64,000 bases of DNA, from the NCBI GenBank assembly GCA_016124655.1, contig WGNI01000010.1, forward strand, positions 123,186-187,185, in the 5' to 3' direction. Both the position numbers and the translations under genes were made by a program. Shown piece by piece: positions 34,691-44,754 of the stretch. How positions within the stretch are numbered: the first letter of the stretch is position 1; every line of letters starts with the position of its first letter. The stretch is from Alphaproteobacteria bacterium (lineage in GTDB: Bacteria; Pseudomonadota; Alphaproteobacteria; Caulobacterales; Aquidulcibacteraceae). The notes under the pieces are model-generated. The model did not search any database. It had not been told where the DNA came from and saw nothing but the letters and a program-made list of their open reading frames with translations.

Positions 34691-34883
34691 AACGGCGTTT
34701 CCGCCCCCTCAGTCAGCCTGCGGCTGACAGCTTCCCCTCGCGGGGGAGCACGGCGCCGAACACTGAACCACTTGAAGTTCGCCGTCCTTCCCCGTGAGGG
34801 GAAGGTGGATCGATCGCGTCGCGATCGAGACGGATGGGGCGGCGGCGCACACTTGGTTGTATGTTTTCAGAACCATCGCGGCG

Positions 34884-34899
34884 CGTTCCACGCGAAACA
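34884..34899. promoter_or_regulatory. parS-like site 2
   Basis: CGTTCCACGCGAAACA matches the parS consensus at 13 of 16 positions, in the gap between mnmE and mnmG. Weaker than sites 1 and 4. Confidence 0.5.
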
Positions 34900-34938
34900 T
34901 GTAAATGGCCGTAAACACGCCGAAGCCGGGCAGGCGGG

Positions 34939-34954
34939 TGTTTCATGTGGAACG
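34939..34954. promoter_or_regulatory. parS-like site 3
   Basis: TGTTTCATGTGGAACG matches the parS consensus at 13 of 16 positions. It lies 55 bases (start to start) from site 2, and clustering of such sites is what supports the call. Confidence 0.5.
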
Positions 34955-35086
34955 CAAATATTGCGGAGTCTGATGTCATCCCGGACGCGGCGCGGCGGCG
35001 ATCCGGGACCGCCTTCAAACATTGCGCCCCCGCATCGCGCCCCGCGCCCTTTTCCTGTATGACCCCGCCTCCCAGATGAAACGCGC

Positions 35087-36982
35087 ATGATCCAGGACAG
35101 CTCCTTCGACGTGATCGTGATCGGCGGCGGCCACGCCGGCTGCGAAGCCGCATCCGCCTCCGCCCGCCTCGGCGCGCGCACGCTGCTGATCACCCACCGC
35201 GCCGACACGATCGGCGAGATGAGCTGCAACCCAGCGATCGGCGGGCTGGGCAAGGGCCACCTCGTCCGCGAGATCGACGCGCTCGACGGCCTGATGGGCC
35301 GCGTCATCGACCAGGCCGGCATCCAGTTCCGCATGCTCAATCGGTCGAAGGGCCCGGCCGTGCGCGGCCCCCGCGCCCAGGCCGACCGCAAGCTCTACCG
35401 CCAGGCCATGCAGGCCGCGCTGGCTGAGCAGCCCAATCTCACCATCGTCGAAGCCGCGGTGGAGGACCTCGACATGGAGCCGGGGCGCCTCGCCCCGGCC
35501 AGCGCGGGCGAGGCGCCCGCGCTCCAGATCCGCGGCGTCATCGCCGCCGACGGCCGCGCATTCTGCGCAGCCCGCGTCGTGCTCACCACCGGCACCTTCC
35601 TCAAAGGCGTGATTCACGTGGGCGCCAAGCGCATCCCGGCGGGCCGGGCAGGCGAAGCGCCGGCGATTGGCTTGAGCGACCGCCTCTATGCGCTGGGCTT
35701 CCAGATGGGCCGCCTGAAGACCGGCACGCCCGCCCGCCTCGACGGCCGCACCATCGACTGGGCCGGTCTGGAGATGCAGGCCGCCGACGATCCGCCGACG
35801 CCATTCTCGTTCCTCACCGAGCGCATCACGACCCCGCAGATCGAGTGCGGCATCACCTGGACCACCCCGGAAACCCACCGGATCATCGCCGAAAGCCTCG
35901 GTCAGTCCGCGGTCTATTCCGGCGCCATCGCCGGTCGTGGTCCGCGCTACTGCCCATCGATCGAAGACAAGGTCGTCCGCTTCGCCGACAAGTCCCAGCA
36001 CCAGGTTTTCCTGGAGCCGGAGGGCCTGGACGATCCCACGATCTATCCGAACGGCATCTCGACCTCGCTGCCGGAAGCGGTGCAGGAAGCCTTCCTGCGC
36101 ACAATCCCGGGGCTGGAGCGGGCGGCGATCATCCGCCACGCCTATGCGATCGAGTACGACTACGTGGACCCGCGCGAACTCTATCCGACGCTGGAGACCA
36201 AGCGCCTGCCGGGGCTCTACCTGGCCGGCCAGATCAACGGCACCACCGGCTACGAGGAGGCCGGCGCACAAGGCCTGATCGCCGGCCTCAATGCGGCGCT
36301 GGCCGCGGCCGGAAGCGCGCCGTTTGCCGTGAGTAGGGCCGAGGGCTACCTGGGCGTACTCATCGATGACTTGGTCACCCGTGGTGTGACCGAGCCCTAC
36401 CGCATGTTCACGAGCCGCGCGGAATACCGGCTGACCCTGCGCGCCGACAACGCCGACCAGCGCCTGACCGAAAAAGGGCTCGCGCTCGGCTGTGTCGGCC
36501 CGGACCGCGCCCGCGCCTTCGCCGAGAAAATGGCGGCAATCGAAGCGGGACGGGCCCTGGCGCGATCGCTGACGCTGACGCCCAAGCAGGCCCAGGACGC
36601 AGGTTTCCTGGTCAACCAGGATGGCGTCCGCCGCGATGCGCTGCAGCTCTTGTCCTACCCCTCGATCAGCTTCGATCAGCTCGCCGCCCACTGGCCGGAG
36701 CTCGCCGCGCTCGCGCCGGGCGTCCGCACCCAGCTCGAAAGCGACGCCCTCTATAGCGGCTATCTGGAGCGCCAGGAGGCCGACGTCCTGGCCTTCAAGC
36801 GCGACGAGGATCTGCGCCTGCCGGCCGATCTCGACTATGGCCGGGTCGGCGGGCTTTCCACCGAAATCCGCCAGAAGCTCACCGCCGCGCGCCCCGTCAC
36901 GCTGGGCCAGGCCGGCCGCATCGAGGGCGTCACGCCCGGCGCCCTGACCGCGCTGCTGGCCCACGTGAAGAAGCGGGCGTGA
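35087..36982 (+). CDS. mnmG: tRNA U34 carboxymethylaminomethyl-modifying enzyme MnmG (GidA)
   Basis: FAD-dependent partner of MnmE. Product of 631 residues with the N-terminal dinucleotide fold [19 protein letters not shown], the GidA signatures [21 protein letters not shown] and [20 protein letters not shown], and the C-terminal MnmE-binding helical domain ending [11 protein letters not shown]. Full length for the family. Confidence 0.98.
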   Translation: MIQDSSFDVIVIGGGHAGCEAASASARLGARTLLITHRADTIGEMSCNPAIGGLGKGHLVREIDALDGLMGRVIDQAGIQFRMLNRSKGPAVRGPRAQADRKLYRQAMQAALAEQPNLTIVEAAVEDLDMEPGRLAPASAGEAPALQIRGVIAADGRAFCAARVVLTTGTFLKGVIHVGAKRIPAGRAGEAPAIGLSDRLYALGFQMGRLKTGTPARLDGRTIDWAGLEMQAADDPPTPFSFLTERITTPQIECGITWTTPETHRIIAESLGQSAVYSGAIAGRGPRYCPSIEDKVVRFADKSQHQVFLEPEGLDDPTIYPNGISTSLPEAVQEAFLRTIPGLERAAIIRHAYAIEYDYVDPRELYPTLETKRLPGLYLAGQINGTTGYEEAGAQGLIAGLNAALAAAGSAPFAVSRAEGYLGVLIDDLVTRGVTEPYRMFTSRAEYRLTLRADNADQRLTEKGLALGCVGPDRARAFAEKMAAIEAGRALARSLTLTPKQAQDAGFLVNQDGVRRDALQLLSYPSISFDQLAAHWPELAALAPGVRTQLESDALYSGYLERQEADVLAFKRDEDLRLPADLDYGRVGGLSTEIRQKLTAARPVTLGQAGRIEGVTPGALTALLAHVKKRA

Positions 36983-37000
36983 TGGCGGTCCCTGCTGCCG

Positions 37001-37113
37001 CCCCCATCCCGGCCTTCGGCCGGACTTCCCCCGCGTGCGGGGGAAGAAAGCGCATCCTCGCTCTTCCTCCCCCGTGCACGGGGGAGGTGTCGGCGAAGCC
37101 GACGGAGGGGGCG
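37001..37113. repeat. Palindromic repeats between mnmG and rsmG
   Basis: GGCCTTCGGCC, CTTCCCCCGCGTGCGGGGGAAG and CCTCCCCCGTGCACGGGGGAGG are followed by TGTCGGCGAAGCCGACGGAGGG. The last two hairpins form a complete two-stem element. They separate genes that are close together in related genomes. Confidence 0.8.
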
Positions 37114-37217
37114 TGGCCATGAAACCGCCACGGCCCAATACGCTCGGCCTCTCCGTCACGCCCGGCGCGAAGCGCAAGCCGAAGGTCCCGGAAAACCCCG
37201 CCGCCGATCCCGGCGCC

Positions 37218-37856
37218 ATGAGCCTCGACGCGCTCCGTGAATCATTGAGTGTTTCACGCGAAACGACTCACCGATTTCTTACCCACCGCCACCTGCTCGA
37301 AGCCTGGGCCCCGCGCATCAACCTGATGGGCCCCCGCGAGTTCGAGGATTACTGGCACCGCCACGTGCTCGATTGCGCCCAGCTCCTGGCCTTTGCGCCG
37401 GACGCGCGCCACTGGGTCGACATCGGCTCAGGCGCCGGTTTCCCCGGCCTGATCCTCGCCGCGATGCTCGCCGACACGCCCGGCGCGAAGGTGGACCTAG
37501 TCGAGGCGTCGGCCAAGAAATGCGCCTTCCTGCGCGAGGCCGCCCGCGCCATGGCGGTCCCCGCGACCGTTCAATTCTGCCGCATCGAGACCGCGATTCC
37601 CGGCCGCATTCCTCAATGCGATGTCATCACCGCGCGCGCCCTCGCGCCCTTGTCGCGACTCATCAACCATGCCAAGCCGCTTTTGGACCACGGCGCGGTG
37701 GGGCTGTTCCTGAAAGGGGCGGACGCTGAATCCGAGCTCTTCGACGCCGGGTTCGTTCGCGATGGTGGGGACTATCGCCGGAGCGACCTGATCGCTGAGG
37801 CCGCGGCGAGCAAAAGCGATCCGCGCGCCAGGGTGATCAAGCTCCGCACAATTTGA
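37218..37856 (+). CDS. rsmG: 16S rRNA (guanine527-N7)-methyltransferase RsmG (GidB)
   Basis: Product of 212 residues from the ATG at 37218. The SAM-binding motif HWVDIGSGAGFPGLILA, the preceding WAPRINLMGPREFEDYWHRHVLDC, and VITARALAPLSRLINHAKPLL are RsmG signatures. The frame is open upstream to 37120 and beyond, but MSLDALRESL fits the family start. A parS-like site lies in the first 50 bases. Confidence 0.96.
   Translation: MSLDALRESLSVSRETTHRFLTHRHLLEAWAPRINLMGPREFEDYWHRHVLDCAQLLAFAPDARHWVDIGSGAGFPGLILAAMLADTPGAKVDLVEASAKKCAFLREAARAMAVPATVQFCRIETAIPGRIPQCDVITARALAPLSRLINHAKPLLDHGAVGLFLKGADAESELFDAGFVRDGGDYRRSDLIAEAAASKSDPRARVIKLRTI
37250..37265. promoter_or_regulatory. parS-like site 4 (inside rsmG)
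   Basis: TGTTTCACGCGAAACG differs from the parS consensus at two positions (T to C at position 10, A to G at position 16). It is encoded within VSRETTH of RsmG. Confidence 0.7.
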
Positions 37857-37872
37857 ACGCCGGAGGCTTGTG

Positions 37873-38664
37873 ATGCGCACGCTCGCGATCGCCAACCAGA
37901 AGGGCGGAGTCGGCAAGACGACGACCGCGATCAATCTCGGCACCGCGCTCGCCGCGACCGGCAAACGCGTCGTGATCTTCGACACCGATCCGCAAGGCAA
38001 CGCCTCCACCGGCATCGACATTCAGCCCGAACAGCGCGTCGTGACGAGCTACAACGTGCTCGTTGGCGACCGGGCTTTGTCCGGCGCCATTCTGCAAACC
38101 AAAGTGCCGAACCTTTGGATCGTGCCGGGCGATGCAAACTTGTCGGGCGTCGAAACGGAATTGATGGCCGGCATTCGTCCGCAGCATCGTCTGCGCGATG
38201 CGATCGCGGCCTATGTTGCAGAAGAGCAGGGCGCGGGCTTCGAATACATGCTCGTCGATTGCCCGCCGAGCTTGAACATCTTGACGGTGAATGCGCTGAC
38301 CGCGGCGAACGCCGTGTTGGTGCCGCTGCAATGCGAGTTCTTCGCGCTGGAAGGCTTGGCGCAATTGCTCGCCACCATCGAAGCGGTCAGGCAGAATCTG
38401 AATGCCAGCCTGGAGATTCAGGGCGTCGTGCTGACCATGTACGACCGCCGCACGTCCTTGTCCGATCAGGTCGCCAACGAAGTGCGGCAATACTTTCCCG
38501 ACAAAGTCTATGACACCGTCATCCCGCGCAATGTGCGTCTCTCGGAGGCGCCGTCGCACGGCCTGCCCGCAATCGTCTACGATCAATCGGCGCCGGGTTC
38601 GAAAGCGTATATTTCGCTTGCCCGTGAACTGATCGCCCGCGAGGAGCAGCTGAAGGCGGCGTGA
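37873..38664 (+). CDS. parA: Chromosome partitioning ATPase ParA
   Basis: Walker-type ATPase that drives origin segregation with ParB. Product of 263 residues starting MRTLAIANQKGGVGKTTTAINLG, with the deviant Walker A and its signature Lys, Walker A' FDTDPQGNASTG, Walker B YMLVDCPPSLNILTVNAL, and VIPRNVRLSEAPSHG near the C-terminus. The start overlaps an in-frame GTG at 37870. It follows rsmG by 16 bases. Confidence 0.98.
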   Translation: MRTLAIANQKGGVGKTTTAINLGTALAATGKRVVIFDTDPQGNASTGIDIQPEQRVVTSYNVLVGDRALSGAILQTKVPNLWIVPGDANLSGVETELMAGIRPQHRLRDAIAAYVAEEQGAGFEYMLVDCPPSLNILTVNALTAANAVLVPLQCEFFALEGLAQLLATIEAVRQNLNASLEIQGVVLTMYDRRTSLSDQVANEVRQYFPDKVYDTVIPRNVRLSEAPSHGLPAIVYDQSAPGSKAYISLARELIAREEQLKAA

Positions 38665-38684
38665 ACAAGTTGCGTGCGCAAAGT

Positions 38685-38865
38685 TCGCGTGAGCGCCGCC
38701 GCCCCATCCGGTCGCTTCGCGACCACCTTCCCCTCGCGGGGAAGGACGGGAATCCGGGCGTCGTGCGCACCGCTCGTCAAAGATGAAACGAGGACGCCGT
38801 CCTTCCCCGCGAGGGGAAGGTGGCTGCGAGCGTAGCGAGCAGACGGATGGGGCGGCGACACTACT
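38685..38865. repeat. Two opposed palindromic repeats between parA and parB
   Basis: The 325-base gap between parA and parB carries GCCGCCCCATCCGGTCGCTTCG with CCTTCCCCTCGCGGGGAAGG (about 38697-38750), then in the opposite orientation CCTTCCCCGCGAGGGGAAGG, GGCTGCGAGCGTAGCGAGCAG and ACGGATGGGGCGG (about 38801-38857). The rest of the gap (38866-38989) shows no other gene; a parB promoter could lie there. Confidence 0.85.
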
Positions 38866-38989
38866 TCGCGCTACCCGGTAGCGCCGCGCCAAATTGAGGC
38901 CCGACTCCAAAGCGCGGCCCAATTTTGCTAAGACTTCGTCAACCAAAGCGCCGGACTTCTCAACATGCGGAAGACGGCGGGAGCGCTCG

Positions 38990-40072
38990 ATGATGGACCG
39001 GCCCAGAGGATTAGGACGCGGGCTTTCGGCTTTGCTTGGCGAACCCGTGCGCACCGATATCGGCGACAAGCACAAGCAGCACGCGCCGCCGCCCCAAACC
39101 GCGCAGCAAAGCGCGCCGGCCTGGATTCCGCCGTCGAGCCCGGTGGCGCAGCCGCAGCCGCCGGCCGCGCCTCAAGCCGAGGCGCCGGCCAATGTCGTCG
39201 AGCTGCCGAAAGCTTTCACCCCGCCGCCGCCGGCCGAAGCGCCGCCGCCCGCGGTCGAACCCTCCAACATCGCGCCCGCTGCGCTGCCGCCGGAGGAGGG
39301 GCCCAAGGGCCTGCCGATCGATCTGATCCAGCGCAACCCGGGCCAGCCGCGCAAAACCTTCGACGAGGCCGAGCTCAATGAACTCGCGGCGTCGATCCGC
39401 ACCCGCGGCGTTCTGCAGCCGATCCTGGTGCGCCCGATCCCGGGCGGCCGATATGAGATCGTCGCCGGCGAACGCCGCTGGCGCGCCGCCCAGCGCGCCG
39501 GCCTGCACTCCATCCCCGCCGTGGTCCGCGAACTCGACGAAGTCGAAGTCCTCGAGATCGCCATCATCGAGAACGTCCAGCGCGCCGACCTCAACCCGCT
39601 GGAAGAGGCGCAAGGCTACCAGGCGCTGATCGATCGCTTCGGCCGCACCCAGCAGGAATTGGCCGATGTTGTCGGCAAGAGCCGCCCGCACATCGCCAAC
39701 ATGCTGCGCCTCTTGAGCCTGCCCGGCGACATCCAGGACATGGTGCGCGACGGCCGCCTGACCGCAGGCCATGCGCGCGCGATCCTGACCGCGCCCGATC
39801 CGATGGCGCTGGCGCTGCGCGCGATCAAGGACGGTTTGAACGTTCGCGAGATTGAGCGCCTGGCCGCCAACGCCAAAGAACAGCGCGATGGCCCGCGCGT
39901 GTCGTCTTCGGCTGCCGAGAAGGACGCCGACACCCGCGAAATGGAAGGCCGCCTGTCGGACATGCTGGGCCTTGCCGTGACGATCACGACGAAAGGCGAG
40001 GGCGGGGAGCTGAGGATCTCCTACAAACGCCTCGAACAGCTCGACGACATCGCCCGCCGCCTAAGCAGCTGA
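38990..40072 (+). CDS. parB: Chromosome partitioning protein ParB
   Basis: CTP-dependent clamp that loads at parS. Product of 360 residues. The N-terminal MMDRPRGLGRGLSALLGE is the ParA-stimulating peptide; residues about 25-100 are an unusually long Pro/Ala/Gln-rich linker. The CTPase fold has GERRWRAAQRAG and ENVQRADLNPLEEAQGY, the HTH VGKSRPHIANMLRLLSLP, and a C-terminal dimer domain ends YKRLEQLDDIARRL. Starts at 38990 or 38993. Confidence 0.97.
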   Translation: MMDRPRGLGRGLSALLGEPVRTDIGDKHKQHAPPPQTAQQSAPAWIPPSSPVAQPQPPAAPQAEAPANVVELPKAFTPPPPAEAPPPAVEPSNIAPAALPPEEGPKGLPIDLIQRNPGQPRKTFDEAELNELAASIRTRGVLQPILVRPIPGGRYEIVAGERRWRAAQRAGLHSIPAVVRELDEVEVLEIAIIENVQRADLNPLEEAQGYQALIDRFGRTQQELADVVGKSRPHIANMLRLLSLPGDIQDMVRDGRLTAGHARAILTAPDPMALALRAIKDGLNVREIERLAANAKEQRDGPRVSSSAAEKDADTREMEGRLSDMLGLAVTITTKGEGGELRISYKRLEQLDDIARRLSS

Positions 40073-40094
40073 AGCGAACCATCGCGAGACGCTC

Positions 40095-40116
40095 GGTCCC
40101 GGCGAAGGCCGGGACC
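40095..40116. repeat. GGTCCCGGC hairpin after parB
   Basis: GGTCCCGGC-gaag-GCCGGGACC is a perfect 9-bp stem 23 bases after the parB stop. It could end parB transcription, but no T-run follows, and the same palindrome is a common dispersed alphaproteobacterial repeat. A further hairpin, AGCGCGGACG-ccct-CGTCCGCGCT, lies about 40208-40231. Confidence 0.7.
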
Positions 40117-40314
40117 CATGAACACAGACGGCCGCGGAAATGGGCCGCGGCCTGCGTCGGGGCCGAGCGCTTCTGATTTGTGCGTGCAAGAATTTGCGAA
40201 CCCTCTGGAGCGCGGACGCCCTCGTCCGCGCTTGCAAGGCGGCATGCCGAGAGCAGGGGCGGGGGCGCCCCCGCTCCAAGCCGCGATGCAGAATATTGGC
40301 CGTCCGCGCCCCCG

Positions 40315-41331
40315 CTATCCCACCAGCCGCGCCACGCTGCGAAACGCATCCGCCGCGACCAGCTCCTGCGGCGCGCCCGATGTCTTCGCCGCGATCTCCG
40401 CGCGCCACAGCACGTTCGCCGCTGCAAGCAGACGCGGCGTCGACCACAAGCGCAGCTGCGCCTGAAACGCGTCGCGCTCCTTCCAGAACAGCGGCGGCCG
40501 TAATTTCGCGGCGGCGTCTTGTGCGTTCAGCCCGGCCTCCATGTGCGCGCGCGCCTCCAGCAAGCGCAGCACGCGGCGCTGAAGCGATTTGATCGCCGAC
40601 ACGCCGGACAACGCGTCCGCCCGCGCCAGCGTCTCCATCGCTTCGCCATGGCGGCCGATCAAAGCGGCAAGCGCGGCCTCATCCACGTCCGATTGATCGA
40701 GCCCCGCGATCACCGGCGCGATCGCGTCCAGCGTCAGCGGCGCTTCTGCGTTATGCGCGAACGCGGCGAGCTTCTCCAATTCCTGCCGCACCAAACCGCG
40801 ATCCGACGGCAACAAGTCGCTTAAGTGCTGTCGTGCGTCGGGCGCCAGATTGACGCCGTGCGCGCTGAGAAACTCGCGTGCGAACGCCGCGCGCTCCGCA
40901 TCGCTTTCTTCGTAAAACGCAAGACAAGCCGCATCCTGCACTTTCTCGAACGCCTTGACGATCTTCGACGACCCGCCGAGATCGCCGCCTTCGACAATGA
41001 AATACGCCGCCGCGCGAACGAGATCATCCAGCGCGGCGATGATCGTGTCGGCGTTGGAATCGTTTTCCGCGCGCACCCAAACCACGCGCGCGCCGCCCAA
41101 AAGCGATTGCGCCGCCAGCGCATCCGCGAGCGCGGCCTTGTCCTTTTTCAGATCGTCATCGGCAAGCCGCGTCAACGCGAACGGATCGTCTTCGTCTTTC
41201 AGCGCGCGGTCGGCGAGACGCTTGGCTGTTTCTGAAACCAGCGAACGATTAGGCCCGTAGAGGAGGGCGGCGCGCATCGCCGCATCGCCGCGCTCCAGAA
41301 ACGCGCGCGCGCCGGCGCCGCTCAATTTCAC
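40315..41331 (-). CDS. holA: DNA polymerase III delta subunit HolA
   Basis: Clamp-loader subunit that opens the sliding clamp. Product of 338 residues from a GTG at 41331 (M-KLSGAGARAFLERGD, as in family members), overlapping the lptE stop as GTGA. RAALLYGPNRSLVSE, ARVVWVRAENDSN and the C-terminal helical domain (SAIKSLQRRVLRLLEAR) fit HolA. It ends the leuS-lptE-holA run, convergent with parB. Confidence 0.93.
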   Translation of the reverse strand: MKLSGAGARAFLERGDAAMRAALLYGPNRSLVSETAKRLADRALKDEDDPFALTRLADDDLKKDKAALADALAAQSLLGGARVVWVRAENDSNADTIIAALDDLVRAAAYFIVEGGDLGGSSKIVKAFEKVQDAACLAFYEESDAERAAFAREFLSAHGVNLAPDARQHLSDLLPSDRGLVRQELEKLAAFAHNAEAPLTLDAIAPVIAGLDQSDVDEAALAALIGRHGEAMETLARADALSGVSAIKSLQRRVLRLLEARAHMEAGLNAQDAAAKLRPPLFWKERDAFQAQLRLWSTPRLLAAANVLWRAEIAAKTSGAPQELVAADAFRSVARLVG

Positions 41332-41837
41332 GAAGCGGGGTCTTGATTGGCCAGCCGCAAGACGAGATCGGCGCGGATGCGTTGCGCCAGCGTTTCCGCG
41401 GCGCGCTCGCGCGCATCGTCCTGCGCCGCGATTTCGCCGAACGCCGCGGTCGGAATTTCGTAGGAGACCACGCTCGTCGTGGTGCCGACCAGCGGCGGGC
41501 GATTGTCGATGGAAGACAAGGTGTACCGCGCGGTCAGCCGCAAATCGGCGCGCGTGGCGGATTCGTCGGTCCGGATGCCGAGATTGGCGATGTCTTCCTG
41601 CAGCAGGATGTCGAGCGTGCGCGTCGGCGCATTCGCTTGCGCGCCGATGCGCAACAGCCGGTCGAGCTCGGTGCGCAGCGTGTGGCCCGCGCGGCCCGGA
41701 ACGGTCGCGATCTGCACATTGCCGATGCCGGGCCCGTCGCCCGGCTGCGGCGCGTAGAGCGGCTGAAATCCGCACGCCGCAAGCAGGAGGGCGAGACCGA
41801 CGAGCGCAAATCGACCCTTAGTGTGCATGTCGCGCAT
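41328..41837 (-). CDS. lptE: LPS-assembly lipoprotein LptE
   Basis: Outer-membrane lipoprotein that plugs LptD. Product of 169 residues with signal peptide and lipobox LLLAACGFQPLYA, the CGFxPLY motif being diagnostic. The start may be ATG 41837, close behind GAGGGG, or ATG 41828. Downstream overlap with holA is the usual arrangement, but the usual tight link to leuS is broken by 222 bases of repeats. Confidence 0.93.
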   Translation of the reverse strand: MRDMHTKGRFALVGLALLLAACGFQPLYAPQPGDGPGIGNVQIATVPGRAGHTLRTELDRLLRIGAQANAPTRTLDILLQEDIANLGIRTDESATRADLRLTARYTLSSIDNRPPLVGTTTSVVSYEIPTAAFGEIAAQDDARERAAETLAQRIRADLVLRLANQDPAS

Positions 41838-41847
41838 TCACCCCTCA

Positions 41848-41957
41848 TCCGTCATTCGCTGCGCTCACGACACCTTCTCCCACAAGGGGAGAAGGAGAAG
41901 GCGCCAACCCTCTCCCCGCGTGGGAGAGGGTGGCCCCGGACCTGATCCGGGGCCGGG
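41848..41957. repeat. Palindromic repeats between leuS and lptE
   Basis: CCCTCTCCC-cgcgt-GGGAGAGGG (41908-41930) is followed directly by GGCCCCGGA-cctga-TCCGGGGCC (41932-41954), after a third hairpin around CTTCTCCCACAAGGGGAGAAG (41871-41891). CACCCCTCATCC and GGGTGAGGGGTG border the element as an outer inverted repeat. The remaining bases to 42059 show no gene. Confidence 0.85.
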
Positions 41958-42059
41958 TGAGGGGTGCAGGCGATGCGCATGAGCATCGCGCGCGCAGACC
42001 CTCATTCAGTCTTCACGTCATGCGGACCGTCTACCACCGTCAGGGCAGACGCCGAAACG

Positions 42060-44672
42060 CTACCCCGCCACGATATTCACGATCCGGTCGGGCACGACAA
42101 TGACTTTGCGGACAGTCAGCCCCTCCAGGAATTGCGACACGGTTGGGTGTTGCAGCGCGGTCTCGCGCACATCGCCTTCGCCGAGCCCCTTGGCCACGGA
42201 AATCTCGCCCCGGCGCTTGCCGTTCACCTGCACCGGCAGCGTGATGACGTCTTCTTTCACCAGCGCCGGATCGGCTTCCGGCCAGGCCGCCTGCACGATG
42301 AAGCCCTCCTGGCCAAGCATGTTCCAGGCTTCTTCCGCGAGGTGCGGCATGAACGGCGCGAAGATCTGCGCAAACAGCCGCAGCGCTTCCCCGCGCGCCC
42401 ACACCGCTGCGGCGTCATTCGCGCCCTTGGCCTTGTCGATGGCGTTCGCCAGTTCGTAGCAGCGCGCCACCGCGCGGTTGAACCGGAAGTGCTCGATGTC
42501 GCCGGTGACGGCATGCACCGCGCGATGCGCAGCCTGGCGCAGCGCCAGCGCCGCGCCCTGGTTCGCGCCGGCGGGCGGCGCTTCGCCAGGCTTCGGCGCG
42601 TGTTGGCCATGCGCCTCCACCAGCGCCCAGACGCGTTGCACGAAACGCCACGCGCCTTTCACGCCGGCATCGGTCCATTCCACGTCGCGATCCGGCGGAC
42701 TGTCGCTGAGCACAAACCACCGCGCGACATCGGCGCCGTAATCGCTGACGAACGCATCGAGATCGACGACATTCTTCTTCGATTTCGACATCTTCTCGAT
42801 GGCGCCGATTTCAACCGGCGCCTTGGTTTTCAATTCGATGGCGCCGTCGGCCGTGCGCTCGACGTCTTCCGGCAGAAGCCACGCGCCCGACTGCGCCTTG
42901 TACGTCTCATGCACCACCATGCCCTGCGTGAAGAGGGCGGAGAACGGTTCGCCGCTCTTCAGATCGACATAGCCGCAATCGCGCATCGCGCGGGTGAAGA
43001 AGCGCGCATACAAGAGGTGCAGCACCGCGTGCTCGACGCCGCCGACATATTGATCCACCGGCAGCCAATATTTCGCGAGCTTCTTGTCGAACGGCTTCTT
43101 CGGATTGTGCGGGTCCGTGAACCGCGCGAAATACCACGAGGAATCGACAAACGTATCGAGCGTATCGGTCTCGCGCTCCGCCGCGCCCCCGCATTGCGGG
43201 CAGGGGACATGCTTCCATGTCGGATGCCGCGCCAGCGGATTGCCCGGCAGGTCGAACGCGACATCCTCCGGCAACGCCACCGGCAAATCCTTTTCCGGCA
43301 CGCCGACGACGCCGCACTTCTTGCAATGGATCACCGGGATCGGGCAGCCCCAATAGCGCTGCCGCGACACGCCCCAATCGCGCAGCCGATACTGCACCGT
43401 GCCTTCGCCCTTGCCGAGCGCCTGCATGCGCGCGATCGCTGCGGCCTTTGCGTCCTCGATGCGCATCCCGTCGAGAAAGCCGGAATTGTAGATGCTGCCG
43501 GAGCCCGTATACGCTTCGTCCAGCACTTGAAAATCCGCCGCGGAAGCACCCGTCGGCAACACCACCGGCAACACGTCGAGCTTGTATTTCCGCGCGAAGT
43601 CCAGATCGCGCTGATCGTGCGCCGGACACCCGAAAATCGCGCCCGCGCCGTAGCCCATGAGCACGAAATTCGCGACCCACACCTGCAGCCGCTTTCCGCG
43701 CACGAACGGATGATTGACGACAAGCCCGGTCTTCACGCCGCGCTTCTCGGCCTTTTCGATCGCTTCTTCCGACGTGCCGAGCGCGGCCACTTCTTTGCGG
43801 AAGTCGGCGATCTTCGGATTCGACTCCGCCAGCGCGATCGTCAGCGGGTGATCCGGCGACAGCGCCACGAAGCTCGCGCCAAATAGCGTGTCCGGCCGCG
43901 TCGTGAACACTTCAATGCCGCGCCGCTTGAAGCCCGGCGGCGGCGTCTGATCTTTTGGAAATCCGAAACGGAATTTCAGCCCTTCCGATCGGCCGATCCA
44001 ATTGCCCTGCATGGTGCGGACTTTGTCGGGCCATTTCTCAAGCCCCGCGAGGCTTTCCAGCAAATCGTCGGCATACGCCGTGACGCGAAACACCCATTGA
44101 TCAAGCTCGCGCGTCTCTACGGCTGCGCCCGAGCGCCAGCCCTTGCCGTCGACCACCTGTTCGTTCGCCAGCACCGTCTGATCGACGGGATCCCAATTCA
44201 CTTTCTGTTTGCGCCGCGCCACCAGCCCATGTTTCCAGAAACTCAGAAACATCGCCTGCTGGTGCTTGTAATAGGCCGGATCGCACGTTGCGAGCTCGCG
44301 CTCCCAATCAAGCGCCAGGCCCAGCAATTTCAGCTGGCCTTTCATGGTTTCGATGTTCGCCCGCGTCCACGCGTCCGGATGCGCGCCGCGCTCCATCGCC
44401 GCGTTTTCCGCCGGCAGACCGAACGCGTCCCAGCCCATCGGATGCAGCACATTGAAGCCCTGCGCGCGGCGGAACCGCGCGATCACGTCGCCCATCGTAT
44501 AATTGCGCGAATGCCCGACATGGATGCGCCCCGAAGGGTAGGGGAACATCTCCAGGATGTAGGCCTTGGGCTTCTCGCCGGCCTCTTGCGGCGACTGCGC
44601 CTTGAACAGCTGCGCGGCGTCCCAGCGCGCACGCCATTTGGGTTCGATGTCTTTGTGATTGTAGCGGGACAT
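42060..44672 (-). CDS. leuS: Leucyl-tRNA synthetase LeuS
   Basis: Class I synthetase of 870 residues. HIGH motif as [15 protein letters not shown] (about residue 45), editing domain in the middle ([15 protein letters not shown]), zinc-type CPQCGG and [10 protein letters not shown] clusters, KMSKSKKN near residue 625, and the C-terminal anticodon domain ending [11 protein letters not shown]. Full length. Confidence 0.98.
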   Translation of the reverse strand: MSRYNHKDIEPKWRARWDAAQLFKAQSPQEAGEKPKAYILEMFPYPSGRIHVGHSRNYTMGDVIARFRRAQGFNVLHPMGWDAFGLPAENAAMERGAHPDAWTRANIETMKGQLKLLGLALDWERELATCDPAYYKHQQAMFLSFWKHGLVARRKQKVNWDPVDQTVLANEQVVDGKGWRSGAAVETRELDQWVFRVTAYADDLLESLAGLEKWPDKVRTMQGNWIGRSEGLKFRFGFPKDQTPPPGFKRRGIEVFTTRPDTLFGASFVALSPDHPLTIALAESNPKIADFRKEVAALGTSEEAIEKAEKRGVKTGLVVNHPFVRGKRLQVWVANFVLMGYGAGAIFGCPAHDQRDLDFARKYKLDVLPVVLPTGASAADFQVLDEAYTGSGSIYNSGFLDGMRIEDAKAAAIARMQALGKGEGTVQYRLRDWGVSRQRYWGCPIPVIHCKKCGVVGVPEKDLPVALPEDVAFDLPGNPLARHPTWKHVPCPQCGGAAERETDTLDTFVDSSWYFARFTDPHNPKKPFDKKLAKYWLPVDQYVGGVEHAVLHLLYARFFTRAMRDCGYVDLKSGEPFSALFTQGMVVHETYKAQSGAWLLPEDVERTADGAIELKTKAPVEIGAIEKMSKSKKNVVDLDAFVSDYGADVARWFVLSDSPPDRDVEWTDAGVKGAWRFVQRVWALVEAHGQHAPKPGEAPPAGANQGAALALRQAAHRAVHAVTGDIEHFRFNRAVARCYELANAIDKAKGANDAAAVWARGEALRLFAQIFAPFMPHLAEEAWNMLGQEGFIVQAAWPEADPALVKEDVITLPVQVNGKRRGEISVAKGLGEGDVRETALQHPTVSQFLEGLTVRKVIVVPDRIVNIVAG

Positions 44673-44754
44673 GGGTCTGATCGATTGCGGTGGAAGGAGC
44701 GCTCTTAACCCGTATCGCGGGGTCCGGGCAGTCTAGTTGTCGAAGATTTACGCC

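Larger units (their letters stand above)
34691..35086. repeat. Intergenic region mnmE-mnmG: palindromic repeats
   Basis: This 396-base gap holds no convincing gene. From about 34709 to 34745 there is CAGCCTGCGGCTG and CCCCTCGCGGGGG; from about 34783 to 34840 CCTTCCCCGTGAGGGGAAGG followed by a second hairpin GATCGATCGC...GCGATCGAGAC and GGATGGGGCGG. Two parS-like sites follow (34884 and 34939). The mnmG promoter, if any, would be in the last 150 bases. Confidence 0.8.

Noticed and set aside
36955..36970. Fifth parS site at the end of mnmG (GCCCACGTGAAG)
   Set aside because: Only the CACGTGAA core matches; the outer positions do not fit.
35015..37219. A 734-codon minus-strand open frame
   Set aside because: It is the shadow of mnmG with Gly/Arg-rich composition and no recognisable domain.
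40095..40116. Rho-independent terminator of parB
   Set aside because: The stem is perfect but no T-run follows on either strand, and the palindrome is a known type of dispersed repeat; listed as a repeat instead.
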